64,000 nt of DNA. Origin: Melieria omissa (taxonomy: Eukaryota > Arthropoda > Insecta > Diptera > Ulidiidae). Positions 34,280 to 46,166 of the stretch are shown piece after piece; positions within the stretch are counted from its first letter, which is position 1, and each line of letters begins with the position of its first letter. The position numbers were made by a program, and so were the translations under genes. The notes below the pieces were generated by a model. It was not told the DNA's origin, did not search any database, and saw only the letters and a program-made list of their open reading frames with translations. Location: contig OZ020269.1 of the NCBI GenBank assembly GCA_963971225.1, positions 11,680,701-11,744,700 of the forward strand, read 5' to 3'.

Positions 34280-36770
34280 AATTTAATTTTGAATTATTAT
34301 TGCAACATTGGAGGTATTCACAATAAACTGGTAACTGCTCTGCTGGATGATCAGAATTGGACTGTTTAAATTAAGTTAGTGAAAGACTTTTGGAAAAATG
34401 CTATACAACACGTGGATAACTATACATTCACCTGATTCATTTCATTTATTAATTCTAATTTAAACTTTATGTGCAAATTACAAAAAATCTCAGACGTGCT
34501 GGGCTATTACTTTGTTCGGCAAAAAAGATCTGTACGACGTGCTCTTTCAGAAATATACGTTCATTACTCTGTTGAAGAAATGCTGTTGTACAGTGTTATT
34601 TAAAGAAAATTTTAATGCTTACATACTAATAAAGATCAGAATTATTTCAAACTAAAAAGATCCTTGTTGACATGATTTTTTGTTGACATGTTGAAGATCC
34701 TTGATATGAAAAATGACACTTTGATTGGTTATGCTTGGATGCCAAAAGTCTTAGAAGTATATGAAAATTTTAGCATAATTATAGAGAATTATATTATTTA
34801 AAACGTATGCGTTTTGTTGCAGCTTAAGGTAAACAAAAGTTTACATTTTTTAAGTTTCCCTACTTTTTGCAATACAATACTCACAAATGAATATCACTAC
34901 TAGTGTTTTTAGACCAAATAGCACTTAAAGTGCTAAGTTATTCCAAAAGACATTCGCACTAGTAAAGCAAACTTTAAATGAGAACAAAACTACCCTGATA
35001 TCTGAAATATAAAAATGTCTGCATATGGATACCCAAATTGCCTATTTGGTCACTTTTTTGGAACTAAAATAGTTAATTTAGAACAAAAAAGGAAACTAAA
35101 CGCCTACTAACTTAAAAAAGCATATAAAAATCACCAAATAACTCGAACAAGTGCATTTACTCTGGTAATCATTTAGAGTTGCACGGGGCGTATGAGCAAC
35201 AAAAGTAGCAACTTTCAGCTTTTCAAACACAATAGTCGAGAGTACATGCAGTGGATGCATGCCACTTGCCAGCCGTGTAATCTTAATTTATTTATTACAG
35301 CCACAGGCACACAGCGTAATTGAGTTCAATTCAAAGAATTTAAGTTTTTTTCAAGCAAGCAAAATGTATCCAGTGAAAATGTGGATACCCAATTCAGCTT
35401 TTCAACTTTTAAACCCAACTTAATTGCACCAAGTAAATATTATAATTAAATTTAATGCACAGCATGAAAGTTAGTTGGGAAACGAATTGATTTCACTTAA
35501 AACGCGCGTGTGGCTGCATGTCTGCTTGCCTGTGTCTGTCGGTGTGCGCTGAAGCGCACTTTTGCCAAATTAAAAGATTTAAAACTTTATTTTTGTTGCT
35601 TACATTAGTAAGCAAAATATGCACTAAACTTTACCCGGCAAATTCCCACGAAACGCACCGCAAGATGCTGCACGCCCATTTGTCATTATAAACGTGCACA
35701 CGCCGAGCGGATGCAACGGTGCACCAAACTAAAACGAGCGGCAAGTAATGCCAAATGTGTACTGCCGCTGTCGCTGGTTGGCAGCGGGGAGCAGCAGGAA
35801 TTGTTGAGACTTTTAGACAATTTGCAGCTGTGCGCTGCAATTTACCTGTGCGCCAGCAATCGATGCTGGCGGTGGCTGCTGTGTCAAGGTCTACCGACGC
35901 CACAGCAGCCGCATGCGAAACTAATCGATTAGAGTTTAAGCCAACATTCGCGTATAGTAGCAGCAGACAGCACGACGGGCGACCAATGTTTACGATGCGC
36001 GCGTGCGAAAACTTTTTCACATTACAGTCGGCCCATAGAAAGTTGCAACAGTAGCGCCATAAAATTCATCTGTTACGAGGTTCCAACAGCAGCAGTGGCG
36101 CCCAAGGAACGACACTGCAGCAACGGCAAGCGGAATCCATCAACGTTGTGGGCGGCGTGCACTAATAATCACTGCGCAAACTAATGTGTGCGTGTGTGTG
36201 TTTGTGTGTGTGTGAGTGTGGGTATGTTTGCTGCGGTTGTTCAGCTGAGTTGCAGTATGAGCGTAGATGCCTGTGTGCTCGTGGTTAGTCAAATCACGTA
36301 CGCTGCACATTACTCAAATGCCACATTGCCGCAGCAGCAAGAAGAGAAGCTTTAAATTTCATCTGGCTGCCAGCTAGATTTCTGTCAGCCTCACATGTGA
36401 GATGCATGCATAGCTATCATTATTTCAGTATAGCTTTCTCATATCATCAGAACGACATGCAGACATTAAAATTGCACTGAAAATGTGACCGTCGGTGCAT
36501 TGGAGCGTATGAGTAATTTTTCATGCAAATATTTTTGTGCGACATTTACAAAAAAAAAAACTAACGATTTTCCACAATGCTGCTTCGGGTTGAAGGGCGC
36601 CTGAGGTTGTTGGCTTTGTTGTTGTTGTTTTTGTATGAATAGTTTTTTCTTGCTGTAAGCCGGAACTCAACTCTTAGACACAAAAAACGACCATGGTGAC
36701 GTATTTTCTTGGCTTACTTCCGCTTTCTTTGCGAAGCATTCTTAATTTTTTACTTAGTACAACTAAAATA
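34280..36770. other. Unique sequence, no gene seen
   Basis: Non-repetitive apart from two more copies of the CGTATGAG motif and a GT run near 36190-36215. The overlapping frames at 35631-36054 on both strands have no domain and I do not call them genes. Confidence 0.45.
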
Positions 36771-37052
36771 CAGGGTGTGTAGACTAAAGATGTAGAAACT
36801 AAATATTTCTAATATTTTTACTGTATAACATGGAATTTTTACTATAAATTTAAATGAAAAAGTTCCCACTAGTCATTGAACTTTCATTTAGAAAGAATTT
36901 TCTACTATTTTTAGAACCAATCAGTTTCTTCTCATTCCATTCTCCACACCTTGAAAACCCTTCTCATCAAAGCTTACCTTTTTGAGTTATTGCCTCTAAA
37001 GTCAGACTGAAAAAAACTGTCAAATCATCTTTTTCACAACCGATACACCCTG
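36771..37052. mobile_element. Possible Tc1/mariner-type MITE
   Basis: Ends CAGGGTGTGTAG and, reversed, CAGGGTGTATCG, about 282 bp apart, with TA before the left end (36769-36770). The right flank is TT, so the TA duplication is imperfect. The inverted match is only about 9-10 bp. No coding sequence. Confidence 0.35.
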
Positions 37053-38559
37053 TTCACACAAATATACCCACACATGCATACACACACATATATACACACA
37101 TGCACAAACTTACTCAGACAGAGTATAATTTTCACTTACGTTGCGCATAGTAAATGAACTTTGCATGAAAGCCACCTTGAACCACCAACTCTTCTCCCCG
37201 TTCTCGCTTTCATTCCAATGCTTTTTCACTGTCTCGGCATTATGCTGCCGCGTACCTTGGCATAGCTTGTGAAATTTACGCGCGCACGCCTCACAATCTC
37301 TGCATCTTTAAGTCCTTGTACAATGCTGTGATTTCAGCACAAACACATACACCCACACACCAACACACCTACACACTGTCGTTCACACAATGGCGCGTAA
37401 ATGTATGAGACCGATGAGAATAAAAATAATCAAAAGAAAAGGAAAGAAATTTTCATTTTCATGCGCGCGCGCGCGCGCACACTCAGCCTCTTATCGGCAT
37501 TGTTGCTTACAGGACATTTTTCTTGTTAGCCTGCCGGAAAGCCGCGTAGACGAGGCGGCAATCGGCTTGCCAAGCCTTTGCAATAGGGTGTGAATTGAAG
37601 TAATTGGTTTGAGGAGTGCAGACAGGTGCGAACGGAAAAAAGTTTGCGCCATTATTTGCCGCCACGGCAAAGGCTGGAAAGTTGTTGGGCTGTACCTGAA
37701 AGTATGCAATCATTATTTTTGCTTTGCATATTTGCTTTACTTTGGTTAAAGTCGAAATTACACATTTTCCGGGTTTGCCTTTTCGTATAACTTTCAATTA
37801 ATTTATGCGTGCGGTGAGCGTGAGTTGAGTGAGTGAGTGGGTGGGGGAGAAAGGGAGGGGCGTTTTAGTTGTATTGCTAGTTAGAAGACAAGAAGAAGAA
37901 GAATTGGTAGCTAGAACACTTTGTCAAAGGGAAGAGTTGAGTTAATAAATGTGGCTTCGACTTGGAGTTTTAGTTTGTTGTGTTCAGTGTTTTGGGAAGA
38001 AGAAAATCAAACAATTAAAACTTGTACAGTGACAAATATTTGTCGAAGAAATTTGCATTTGAGAATGAAAATAGACAAAATGTAAATGAAGAAAATGTCA
38101 GTGACTGAGAAGAGTGCATAACTTTTGCTTAGACTCGTTTCAAATCACAAGGTGTAGGCATTAATTTTAAGCTTTTGTGATTTAAATGCAGTGTTTTGAT
38201 GTGAATTGTAGCTTCTGAATATTTCTAGGAGGTTGGTGGAGTTTTTTCTTTTTTTTTGTTTTTAGTATGAAAAATAAAAATATAAGAATTGAAGGGTTTG
38301 AACTTTTAATTAATTATTAATTTAATTAATTATTAATTTTTTTAATTAATTATTAATTTCTAATTAATAACAATTAATGTGCTCATTATTTTGGAGAATA
38401 AATTTTCCCAAACACTATAAAATTTTACTCCAGAGAGTTCTCAGGGTCACAAAACTTTGCAGAGTGTAATTTCAAATTAAAAAATTAAACGTGGAAAAAG
38501 TATTGAGCGTTTTTTTTATTAAAATTCACATCATTTTTTTTAATTAAAAAAACATTTTG
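37053..38559. other. Unique sequence with CA and GC runs, no gene seen
   Basis: CA-rich sequence at 37060-37110 and 37335-37380, a GC dinucleotide run at 37463-37479 and an AATTAATTATTAATTT palindrome-rich patch at 38308-38370. One isolated 14-mer variant, ACCTGAAAGTATGC, is at 37694-37707. The overlapping frames at 37390-37797 have no domain. Confidence 0.45.
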
Positions 38560-39275
38560 TTACTCCAAATATTGTCCATTCTTTTCGACAACCTTCTGCC
38601 ATTTTTCGGCCAGAACCCTTATTCCCTTGTTTGTAAAATGTGGGGGTTTGTCCTTGAAAAACTGGTCCAAGTGCCTTCCGCAGTTCTCTTTGAAGACCAA
38701 TTGTTTCCAGCAAGAGCGTGTTGAAGAGATCAGACCAAATAGTAATCTGAGGGTGCAATGGTAGGACTATACGGTGGATGCATTAAAACTTCCCAGCCAA
38801 AGTCCTTTAGTTTTTGGCGGGTCAACAAAGATGTGTGTGGTCTAGCGTTGTCGTGATAAAACACAACACCTTTCCTGTTGATCAATTCCGGCCTCTTTTT
38901 TTCAATTTATTGCTTCAACTGCATTAATTGCTGGCAGTAGAGTTTGGAATCAATCGTTTGGCCAAGCGGTGGTAGCTCATAATGGATTATACACTTTTAG
39001 TCCCACCAAACGCACAGCATCACCTTCCTTGTCGTCAATCCTGGTTTTGACACCGTTTTTGGAGCTTTATCCTTTTTGCACAAAGACCGTTTTTGAAGAA
39101 AATTATCGAATGTGATCCACTTTTCATCACCTGTTACCACACGTTTAAAAAATGGCTGGATTTCATTCCGTGTCAAGAGTGAATCGCAAATGGAAACTCG
39201 GTTCATTAAATTTTTTTCACTTAATTCATGAGACACCCATACATCGAGTTTCTTTTTGAAACCAGACATAGACAT
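38560..39275 (-). pseudogene. mariner (DD34D) transposase, N-terminally truncated
   Basis: Minus-strand remnant from KKLDVWVSHELSEKNLMNR (about 39265) through VVTGDEKWITFDN (first catalytic Asp), KVMLCVWWD, then GVVFYHDNARPHTSL (second Asp) and PYSPTIAPSDYYLV (third Asp, 34-residue spacing), ending AEKWQKVVEKNGQYLE with a stop at 38560-38562. The catalytic triad is intact, but stops and at least two frameshifts break the frame, and about the first 100 residues with the DNA-binding domain are missing. Terminal repeats were not identified. It is clearly a different lineage from the 50239-50822 copy. Confidence 0.85.
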
Positions 39276-39699
39276 GAGCAGATTTGCAAAATAAAAAAAA
39301 TTATTTGAAAATATTTTTCTGTTGCGTAATGCATTCAGTTTCAAGTCGCAGCTACAAAAAATTGACTACATGGCAATTTGTTATAAAGAATTCAGAACAC
39401 AAAAAAGAATTAAAGAAAAGCTGTGATTTTTTAATCATTTCGTACTAGAAAGAGGCAGGTTTTCAAGAAGATAATGTGGGAATAGTTTACGTAAAGATGG
39501 TCCAACCTAGGAAGCCATAGTACTGCAAAGTGTTTTATGCAAAGTTCGAACAAAAAGACAGAGAAATTTTCTCTGAAATTGGGAATGAAAATTCGAAGCC
39601 TAATGGTTGGACATTAGTCAGGACATTATTTTGGTGGGCGACATTGAGAACCCAACTTGCACTTGCTACCAAAAAAAAGTACGCAGCACATTATGTCCA

Positions 39700-40270
39700 G
39701 TTTTTGCTGGAAAAAGATTGTGGAATGAGCACAGATGATCCTCTGAAATTCGTTTGAAATTTGCACAAGTAAACTTCCCTTTCAATGCAACAACTTGCTG
39801 CCTAGAAAAGATGAACAGCACAGCATTTTCTCTGAGTATGTTCAATCTTTCTTAGAAAGAGATTGCGAACTTTGGATTGAAATATTTTGAGCACAGATTA
39901 TCTCTGGAAACTCGTAGAAGACTTCAATAAATTTGCAAAGAGAACTTTACTTTCCATGCAACTTCCTGTCTAAAGAAGGGGAACAGGATAAAATTTTCTC
40001 TACAAATGTCCTTGCTTTGCTAAAACAAGATGAACAGCACAGCATTTTATCTTTGTATGTTCAGTCTTTCTTAGAAAGAGATTGCGAACTTTGGATTGAA
40101 ATATTTTGAGAACAGATTATTTCCTGAAATTCGTAGAAGAGTTCATGAAGTTTGTAAAGAGAACTTTACTTTCCATGCAACTTCTTGTCTAGAAAAGGTA
40201 AAAAGCACAGCATTTTTTCTACAAATGTCCTTGCATACGCTAAAACAAGATTGCTTGCTTAGAGTTCAGA
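39700..40270 (+). repeat. Tandem triplication, ~219-bp unit
   Basis: The unit carries CTTAGAAAGAGATTGCGAAC, GCACAGATTAT, AGAGAACTTTACTTTCCATG and ACAGCACAGCATTTT in order. Two well-matched units start at 39839 and 40058 (the TTAGAAAGAG core at 39852 and 40071, 219 bp apart). A more diverged, shorter unit precedes them (39700-39838). The frames across it are repeat translations. Confidence 0.8.
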
Positions 40271-42137
40271 TTTTATGAGCTGATATGTATAAAGTTTTCT
40301 GTCCTATGTGATTGTAAAATGCCAGGAAATTTGTTAAGCAGAAAGAGTGACGTCTCCACTTCCTTCTTTATGCACTTTCTTGACTTCTCTTTCTTACTTC
40401 CAGACTAAAACTGGCCATAAAAATCCACTGCCAGGTTACAGGCCGCTGTAAAAGTTCTCACTGGGCACCTCTGCTAAGATGATACGATCCCCCCAACTTG
40501 TTTCGTCGGCAGGAGATACGCCGTTGACCTTTAACTACGGCGTTCACTGTCTTTGTTTATCCTTCATTTCTTATTTAGCGCCTATTTCTTTCTCTCTCTC
40601 TACTGTCATTTTTTATCCACAAGCCTCAAACGGGTTACTACCTTTGCTTGAACAAAAGGTCAAGGTCAAAGTTAAGTTTTATTGGCTCATCGGTACCCAT
40701 TAATCTAATACTTGAAAAAGGGAAGAGTTATACAGTAATTTGTTGTAGGGAACTTTGACTACTCGTACATTTGGAAATAAAAGTTGTTCTCTTCTCAGGG
40801 TCAAAAATAAACTTTCTACTTTTGGTCAGAAATAAACATTCAGTGTATTTATAACCATTGAAAAATTGCTCTCCATGAATGAATGAACTTTCACTGTATT
40901 TATAGACATTGAAAATCGTGTATGCTGTACCCCGATTTCACATAATAAATTCAAGGAAACGTTGGTCCAACCACACTTTCTAGGTGTCAGTACTTTTGAT
41001 TATCTAACATATACAACCAGATTGAAAGAACATTGGAGCTTGCATCAGTTTCAACATTCTACACTCTTCAGACATCATAATTAATGCTAAAAGCCTTTCA
41101 CTCTACTAGCCAAGTAATCAGCAAACTGTTTGCCTTACTTAATATAAACTAATTTTTTTCCATAATTTCATACATCTATATAGAATATTTTTAATTTGCG
41201 AAAGTGCACAATAACCATTAAATGTTTCGCTTTTGCTCTTTCTTTGCCCAGCAATGTTGAAAGCCCCCGAACTAGAGTCAAAGCTTGGAATTGTCATAAA
41301 TTTGGCATGCAAATGTATGTTGCAGAGCCAAGTTGGCGCTGCTCGAGTACGTTGCCTATGTCTTTTATTGAATTTGCTGGGCTGTGTCGAGTGCTGTAGG
41401 CGCGTTGCCGACTTTGCGCGCGCGCCACTGCAAAGCGATTATAAATTTTGGTATTTAGCCTGCTTTACCATAAAATGCCGTTATGCTGCGACATTCACAG
41501 CCTCGCACAATGACACAGCGGCACAATATGGTCGGTACTTACAAGTTAAGGCGCGCCAGATCGACGACAAATGGGCGCGAGCGCTCACCGCGCTTTGCCG
41601 CAACATAGGCGACGATGAAGTTGCGACGATGCGACTGAAAGGCGGCCAAGTGAGATGGGTGGGCAGGCAGGCAGGCATGAACATAAGTCCTTGCATAACA
41701 TTTGGGATTAGAGTAGACTGTGCCACTACTGCTGCCACTGCTGCTGATGATGGTTCGCTGCTCGCGCTTGCGTTGTATTTGTAGCTGAAAGTTTGCATTA
41801 GTGGGCTTGCTAACGCAACAACAGCGGCAATGGCAATCGGATGAACGGATAAGCAACTCGCTGTGTGTGTGTGTTGGTGTGGCAAAGACATGCTAATTTA
41901 TGAAAATTGCTGTCGAAAGTCATTAAAGTTTCTGGCGCGAATGTGAGCCGTGAGCAAAGCTGGGGAAATTATGAGCCAACGAACGCTGAACGAAAAATGC
42001 GAAAGCTACCAACAGCAATGCGCCTAATGCCATTGTTTAGTAGTTGACTAGTCGGTATACCGAAATTGACAATTTTCGTAAGGATGGCAGACGGCAGCGA
42101 GAGGGAATCAGGAGCGCAAAAGCCATATTGCGCACTT
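40271..42137. other. Unique sequence, no gene called
   Basis: Includes a GC-richer block (41230-41890) with open frames of 183 codons on + and 136 codons on -, neither with a recognisable domain. I treat them as chance frames in GC-rich non-coding DNA, though this is the best place in the window to look for an unannotated exon. Confidence 0.4.
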
Positions 42138-42266
42138 GATAAATTTTGGGTTTTTTTTACTTGAAAATTGTCAAATTTTGCATAGACGCGCTGCCATTTA
42201 ATCAGCAAGCAACGCACACAATGCAAGCGCCCAAAAGTAGACCACAATTATTTGACAGTGTGACAG
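42138..42266 (+). repeat. Dispersed direct repeat, copy A
   Basis: About 128 bp matching 43361-43492, including AATTGTCAAA, CATAGACGCGCTGCCAT, TAATCAG and GCAAGCGCCCAAAAGTAGAC followed by CACAATTA. The copies are 1228 bp apart in the same orientation. A partial third match, AAAAGTAGACAACAATTAAT, is at 51650-51669. Confidence 0.75.
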
Positions 42267-43360
42267 CACTGAGTTGTCATGTGTGTGTGTGTAGTCGCTG
42301 CCTGTGTGTCGAATATTTTGCATTTGTTGTTGGCATTTTTGAAAAATTTCCTGCTCATTTTTCCTGCTCGTTTTTGCAAATGTCTTTTTTTTGTTGCGAT
42401 TTTCTCTCTTTGCTATTCACATAAGGTTTCCTATTTGCTTGATTGCTGCAAAAACTTTGCTATTTCTTGATTTTTTTTCTGCTTCTAGCTGACGGCTGAA
42501 CAATGCTGACAGTATTGTGTGGGTGGCAGAAATTTGATTTGTCGTCCCACAGACGTGTGGAAATAAGAAGAAAATTTCGTTGAAAAAAAGGGGGAAAAAT
42601 GAGCAGCAGTTTTAAAGAAAATGGAAGCAAAAAATAAAAAAAATAAAAATTTTGCATAAGCGGCCAAACGATAAAACTCTACAATACACATACACAAGAA
42701 TAGCAACAACAAAAACAAAAACGAAACATTCTATGTCAAGCATCAATAAGAGCACAACAACAACACTAAAAAATCGGGCAGCAGTGAAAAATCATGTGAC
42801 TCGCACATAAAATGTAGCCGACTCAGCGTGGCAGCCCTTCGCTGGGGCGCGCGCTTCCGTGAGACCTTGTCGAGGATATGGCATACTTTTTGGCGAGTGC
42901 ACGTAGCACAGGGCAAAGTTCACATTTGAACTTGCTTTATTCAAGGACAAGTGCCGAAGGAACACACCAATAACAAAAGCTGTGCAAAGAATTGAAATTG
43001 CCAAAAATTTGAAAACAACAACAGAAAAGGGGAAAATCAAAGAATGAAAATGAAGCGACGCGCAAGTAAGTTGTAAGCAAGTCGGTAGTCAGCAGTTCAT
43101 GGCACATCATAGAGGGTGCAACCAGAGCGTGTAGCATGCGGTAACGATGCTGTCAGCGGACAGCAGCGTATGGGAAATATATCTACATATAGTCTGGCAA
43201 TGAATGGAATGAAAATGGAATGATAAATAGGAAAACGCATAATTGTTTGTGTAACTAGACTTTTGAGTTATATTTTGAGAGCGGTTTGTAAATAGGTCAA
43301 GCTGGTAGATTCATGTCTTGTGACTGGTTTAGATGGATTTCAGGAACGTATTGCGGTTTT
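42267..43360. other. Unique sequence between the direct repeats
   Basis: GT run near 42278-42292 and T/C-rich sequence. One 14-mer variant, GCATACTTTTTGGC, is at 42881-42894. Open frames on both strands lack domains. Confidence 0.5.
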
Positions 43361-43492
43361 AATAAATATTGGGTTTTTCTTTTGTCCTTTAAAATTGTCA
43401 AAATTTACATAGACGCACTGCCATCTAATCAGTGAAGCAACACACGCAATGCAAGCGCCCAAAAGTAGACCACAATTAATTGACAGTGCGAC
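43361..43492 (+). repeat. Dispersed direct repeat, copy B
   Basis: Counterpart of 42138-42266. A 118-codon frame starts inside it (43449), but the reading frame is not supported by any domain. Confidence 0.75.
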
Positions 43493-43789
43493 GATGGATT
43501 TCATGAATGCTGATATCGGACATAATCTCTCAGGTGACCTACTTTGTGATTGCTCAACTCACTATCAAACCAAAGAAACCTACCCTATGAATTTGGGATC
43601 AAAACTGTACCAGATCAGCCTGTCTGAAGGATACGATTCGTGCTGGTTTCCAAAAATTAGGCGTGCGAGATATTTTAAAGTCTGCTCTTACAATAAATAT
43701 GAAGGCGATTTGGGGGTCTCAAAGACTAGTCGGAAGGCAACTTTTGTTACTGTATACAAGTTGCTGTTACAAAAAAAGGGCTGTTTCGA

Positions 43790-44050
43790 AAATGAATTAA
43801 TCTAGTCGCTGTCTCATTGAAAAGCCCAAAAAATCAACTAAAGAATGTCTACAACTATGTTTTTGACAGCCCGACCGCATCAGCATTTCTCTCGCTCATA
43901 GTTCCTAAATCAGAAGAGATAGCTGCTTCAAGTTTGTATAATTTTTTGTAGTAGAACTATTCGGCTTTCCAAAAATAGATCAACCTAGTCGCTGTCTCGT
44001 TGAAAAGTCTAGAAAATCGATTAAAGCAACAGCTACAACAGTGTTTTAGC
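43790..44050 (+). repeat. Two-copy tandem repeat, 183-bp period
   Basis: CTAGTCGCTGTCTCATTGAA at 43802 and CTAGTCGCTGTCTCGTTGAA at 43985, each followed by AAG..., AGAAAATCGATTAAAG-like and CTACAAC text. Confidence 0.7.
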
Positions 44051-44530
44051 CTCATACAGAAGTTTGCACAAATTGTGCGAAATGTCGAAATACGATTTAA
44101 GAATAATAAAAAAAAATAATTTATTCAGTCAATGTCATTAACAACTCTTCAAAAGCAAAAGTGAAATTATTCAAGTAAGCCAGCCTCTTTTTGTATGACA
44201 AAAAGGAGGATACTTAGAATATTATTTGTAATTTTGTAAAAATGCTCCAAAAAATTAACCATGTATAGAAGATAATAATTTCACACTTAGTGCGGTTTCA
44301 AACAAAATTTCAAATTCCAAGAAATTGTTAGGAAATCGTTGCTGTATTGACAGCAGCACATCTAACATGAAAATTTTTTTAGTGTCCAGCGTAGTAAAAA
44401 ATTGCAAAAGTTGCAAAATTGCAAAAAGTTCGATCGAGACTGTTGACTGCCCTTCAATGAATCAGAGAGCGATTCGAGGGCTGTTGTTGACAAAATATGT
44501 GTAATGTTTTTTCCAATTTACCGTAGAAAT

Positions 44531-44843
44531 ACAATTGGAACGTATGGGCGCACGGTGTATGACGCAAATACGCTGTCTAAATACGTTCAAAAGTTTGCCT
44601 TGCTCACAATTCTGGTGTGAGCAGCAACGTATGAAAGTCTCAAAATATGTTTTTCAATTGTCGAAAAATGAATAATACGCCCATACGCGGCGTAAGAAAT
44701 AGAAATAGATCTAAGTGAACGTACGACGCTGATACGTTCGTACGCTTGCGTCGTTAATTGTGTGCGTTTTCATAGAAATACATGGAACTTAATTTTGACA
44801 ACGCAATACGTCGAACGCAAATACGCTCATACGCTCCAATTGT
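44531..44843. mobile_element. CGTA-rich inverted-repeat element (MITE-like)
   Basis: 313 bp whose left end ACAATTGGAACGTATGGGCG is matched inversely by the right end CGCTCATACGCTCCAATTGT. The inner arms also correspond (GACGCAAATACGC on the left; AACGCAAATACGC on the right). The interior is unusually rich in CGTA and TACG words (AACGTATG, CATACGCGGCG, AACGTACGACG). No coding sequence and no certain target duplication. The tip GGAGCGTATGAG is shared with the short motif cluster at 32973-36516, so the two may belong to one family. Confidence 0.7.
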
Positions 44844-45222
44844 GTTACTACAGTTATGAAGAAATATGAAGACGTGTGAAACTTTAGTTACTGTATACTT
44901 TGTTTAAAAGCCGAAATACCATCATTATTGAGCACTTTTTTCTTTAATTTCTTCTTCTTCTTTTTCTTCCAAATTTTTTAGAGTAACAAGTACTCTGATG
45001 GTAATCATTAAAGACCTTCAAAAGCTCTTTGATTTCCTACCAACATTCGCATCATTATCATCCAAATAGTGAAATAATGTCTTCGACGTTCTTTTGGAAT
45101 CTTCATTCAATTCTTTTGGGATCTTCATTCCATTCTTTTGAAATCTTCATTCCACCCCACTCGATTTTTTTTATTTATAAAACCAGTTGTTACTTTTTAA
45201 GAATTTTTTATTCAACTACTCC
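44844..45222. other. Unique sequence, no gene seen
   Basis: T/C-rich with a local ATCTTCATTC repetition near 45095-45155. Nothing else is supportable. Confidence 0.5.
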
Positions 45223-45226
45223 TTAA

Positions 45227-45750
45227 ACCTTTCGATCCCAAAGTTGCCTGGAGCAACTTTACCTATTTGTCGTCTTATAGCAAAAGCTACGTTTGATTTT
45301 TGGGTTTAATTTAAGTAGGCACCAACAAATTAATATTTTTAGAAGTGAATTCAAAGCAAATTACAAATATTTTACTGTTATCCCCAACATAATTTCCAAA
45401 AATTTGCAGCGTTATCATGGAAAGTTTGTGTTCTAATTGAAGTCTACGAATTGCGCGCGTTTAATCAAGACCCTTTTTCTTAAAAAAAAAATGAAACAAA
45501 ATCGAAAAGTAATAATTTTGTATTTTTCCATAAGTATTAGATAAGTTTTTTGTAATTAAAAAATATTGATACAAAATATATTTAACCTGTTTTAAGCTAA
45601 AATTGTTCAAAAGTAAACAAGCTCTAGAGCTCTAACAAAGAGACGTGGCGACTTCAAATGTCGTGTCCACACTTCTTGGCTAAAGTGTTTCGTGATTTAA
45701 ATACCAAAACGTAAAATCGAGACACAAGGTAAAATTTGGGGTCAAAAGTG
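45227..45750. mobile_element. piggyBac-type non-autonomous element, short copy
   Basis: 524 bp between TTAA at 45223-45226 and 45751-45754. Starts ACCTTTCGATCCCAAAG and ends GGGGTCAAAAGTG, mutated versions of the CCCTTT/AAAGGG ends of the 16844-18120 copy. Internal sequence (AGAAGTGAATTCAAAGCAAA, GTTTGTGTTCTAATTGAAGT, AACAAAGAGACGTGGCGAC) matches that copy and lacks its nested insertion. No transposase. Confidence 0.75.
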
Positions 45751-45919
45751 TTAAGGCATAAAATCGAACGTTACAAAACTCGGCCCAACAATTTTCTAAC
45801 GTAGAATTGTCTAAACATTATAAAGCAGTCTATAATTGGTTTTTAAGATTAATTTTTTTCCAAAAGAAACGCCAAGAATAGTCTTCAAAAAGTCCCTACA
45901 ACTGTAGCTAATGGTTTAA

Positions 45920-46162
45920 CTCTCAAACGTCCACTTCCGAAAAATATTTCTTACACTTTTGTTTAGCTAAATAATACAACATCCAATAAAATTTTTTTAT
46001 AAAACTATTTTTATTTCTATTTCAATCCACAATTATCCAATTAAGTTTACAAATTTGAGCAACAATTCACTTTTTTATTGATAGACAAAATAAAAATTAA
46101 GAGAACAGATAGAAGTAAAAGTTCGTAGTGAGTCCATGGGACTCGGGGTGAACGATTGAGGG
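45920..46162. mobile_element. Second TTAA-flanked MITE
   Basis: 243 bp between TTAA at 45916-45919 and 46163-46166. The ends are inverted: CTCTCAAACGTCCACTTC on the left and, reversed, CCCTCAATCGTTCACCCC on the right. TTAA targets suggest piggyBac-type mobilisation. The sequence differs from the neighbouring 45227-45750 element, so it is a separate family. Confidence 0.75.
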
Positions 46163-46166
46163 TTAA

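Noticed and set aside
35631..36054. 129-codon minus and 99-codon plus frames
   Set aside because: Opposing frames in CAG/CAA-rich sequence, no domain or splice support.
39700..40270. Shared origin of this 219-bp tandem unit with the 219-bp higher-order repeat at 9.7 kb
   Set aside because: Same length only; the sequences do not match.
41233..41891. 183-codon + frame and 136-codon - frame
   Set aside because: They oppose each other in a GC-richer patch, show no domain and have no convincing splice or promoter signals.
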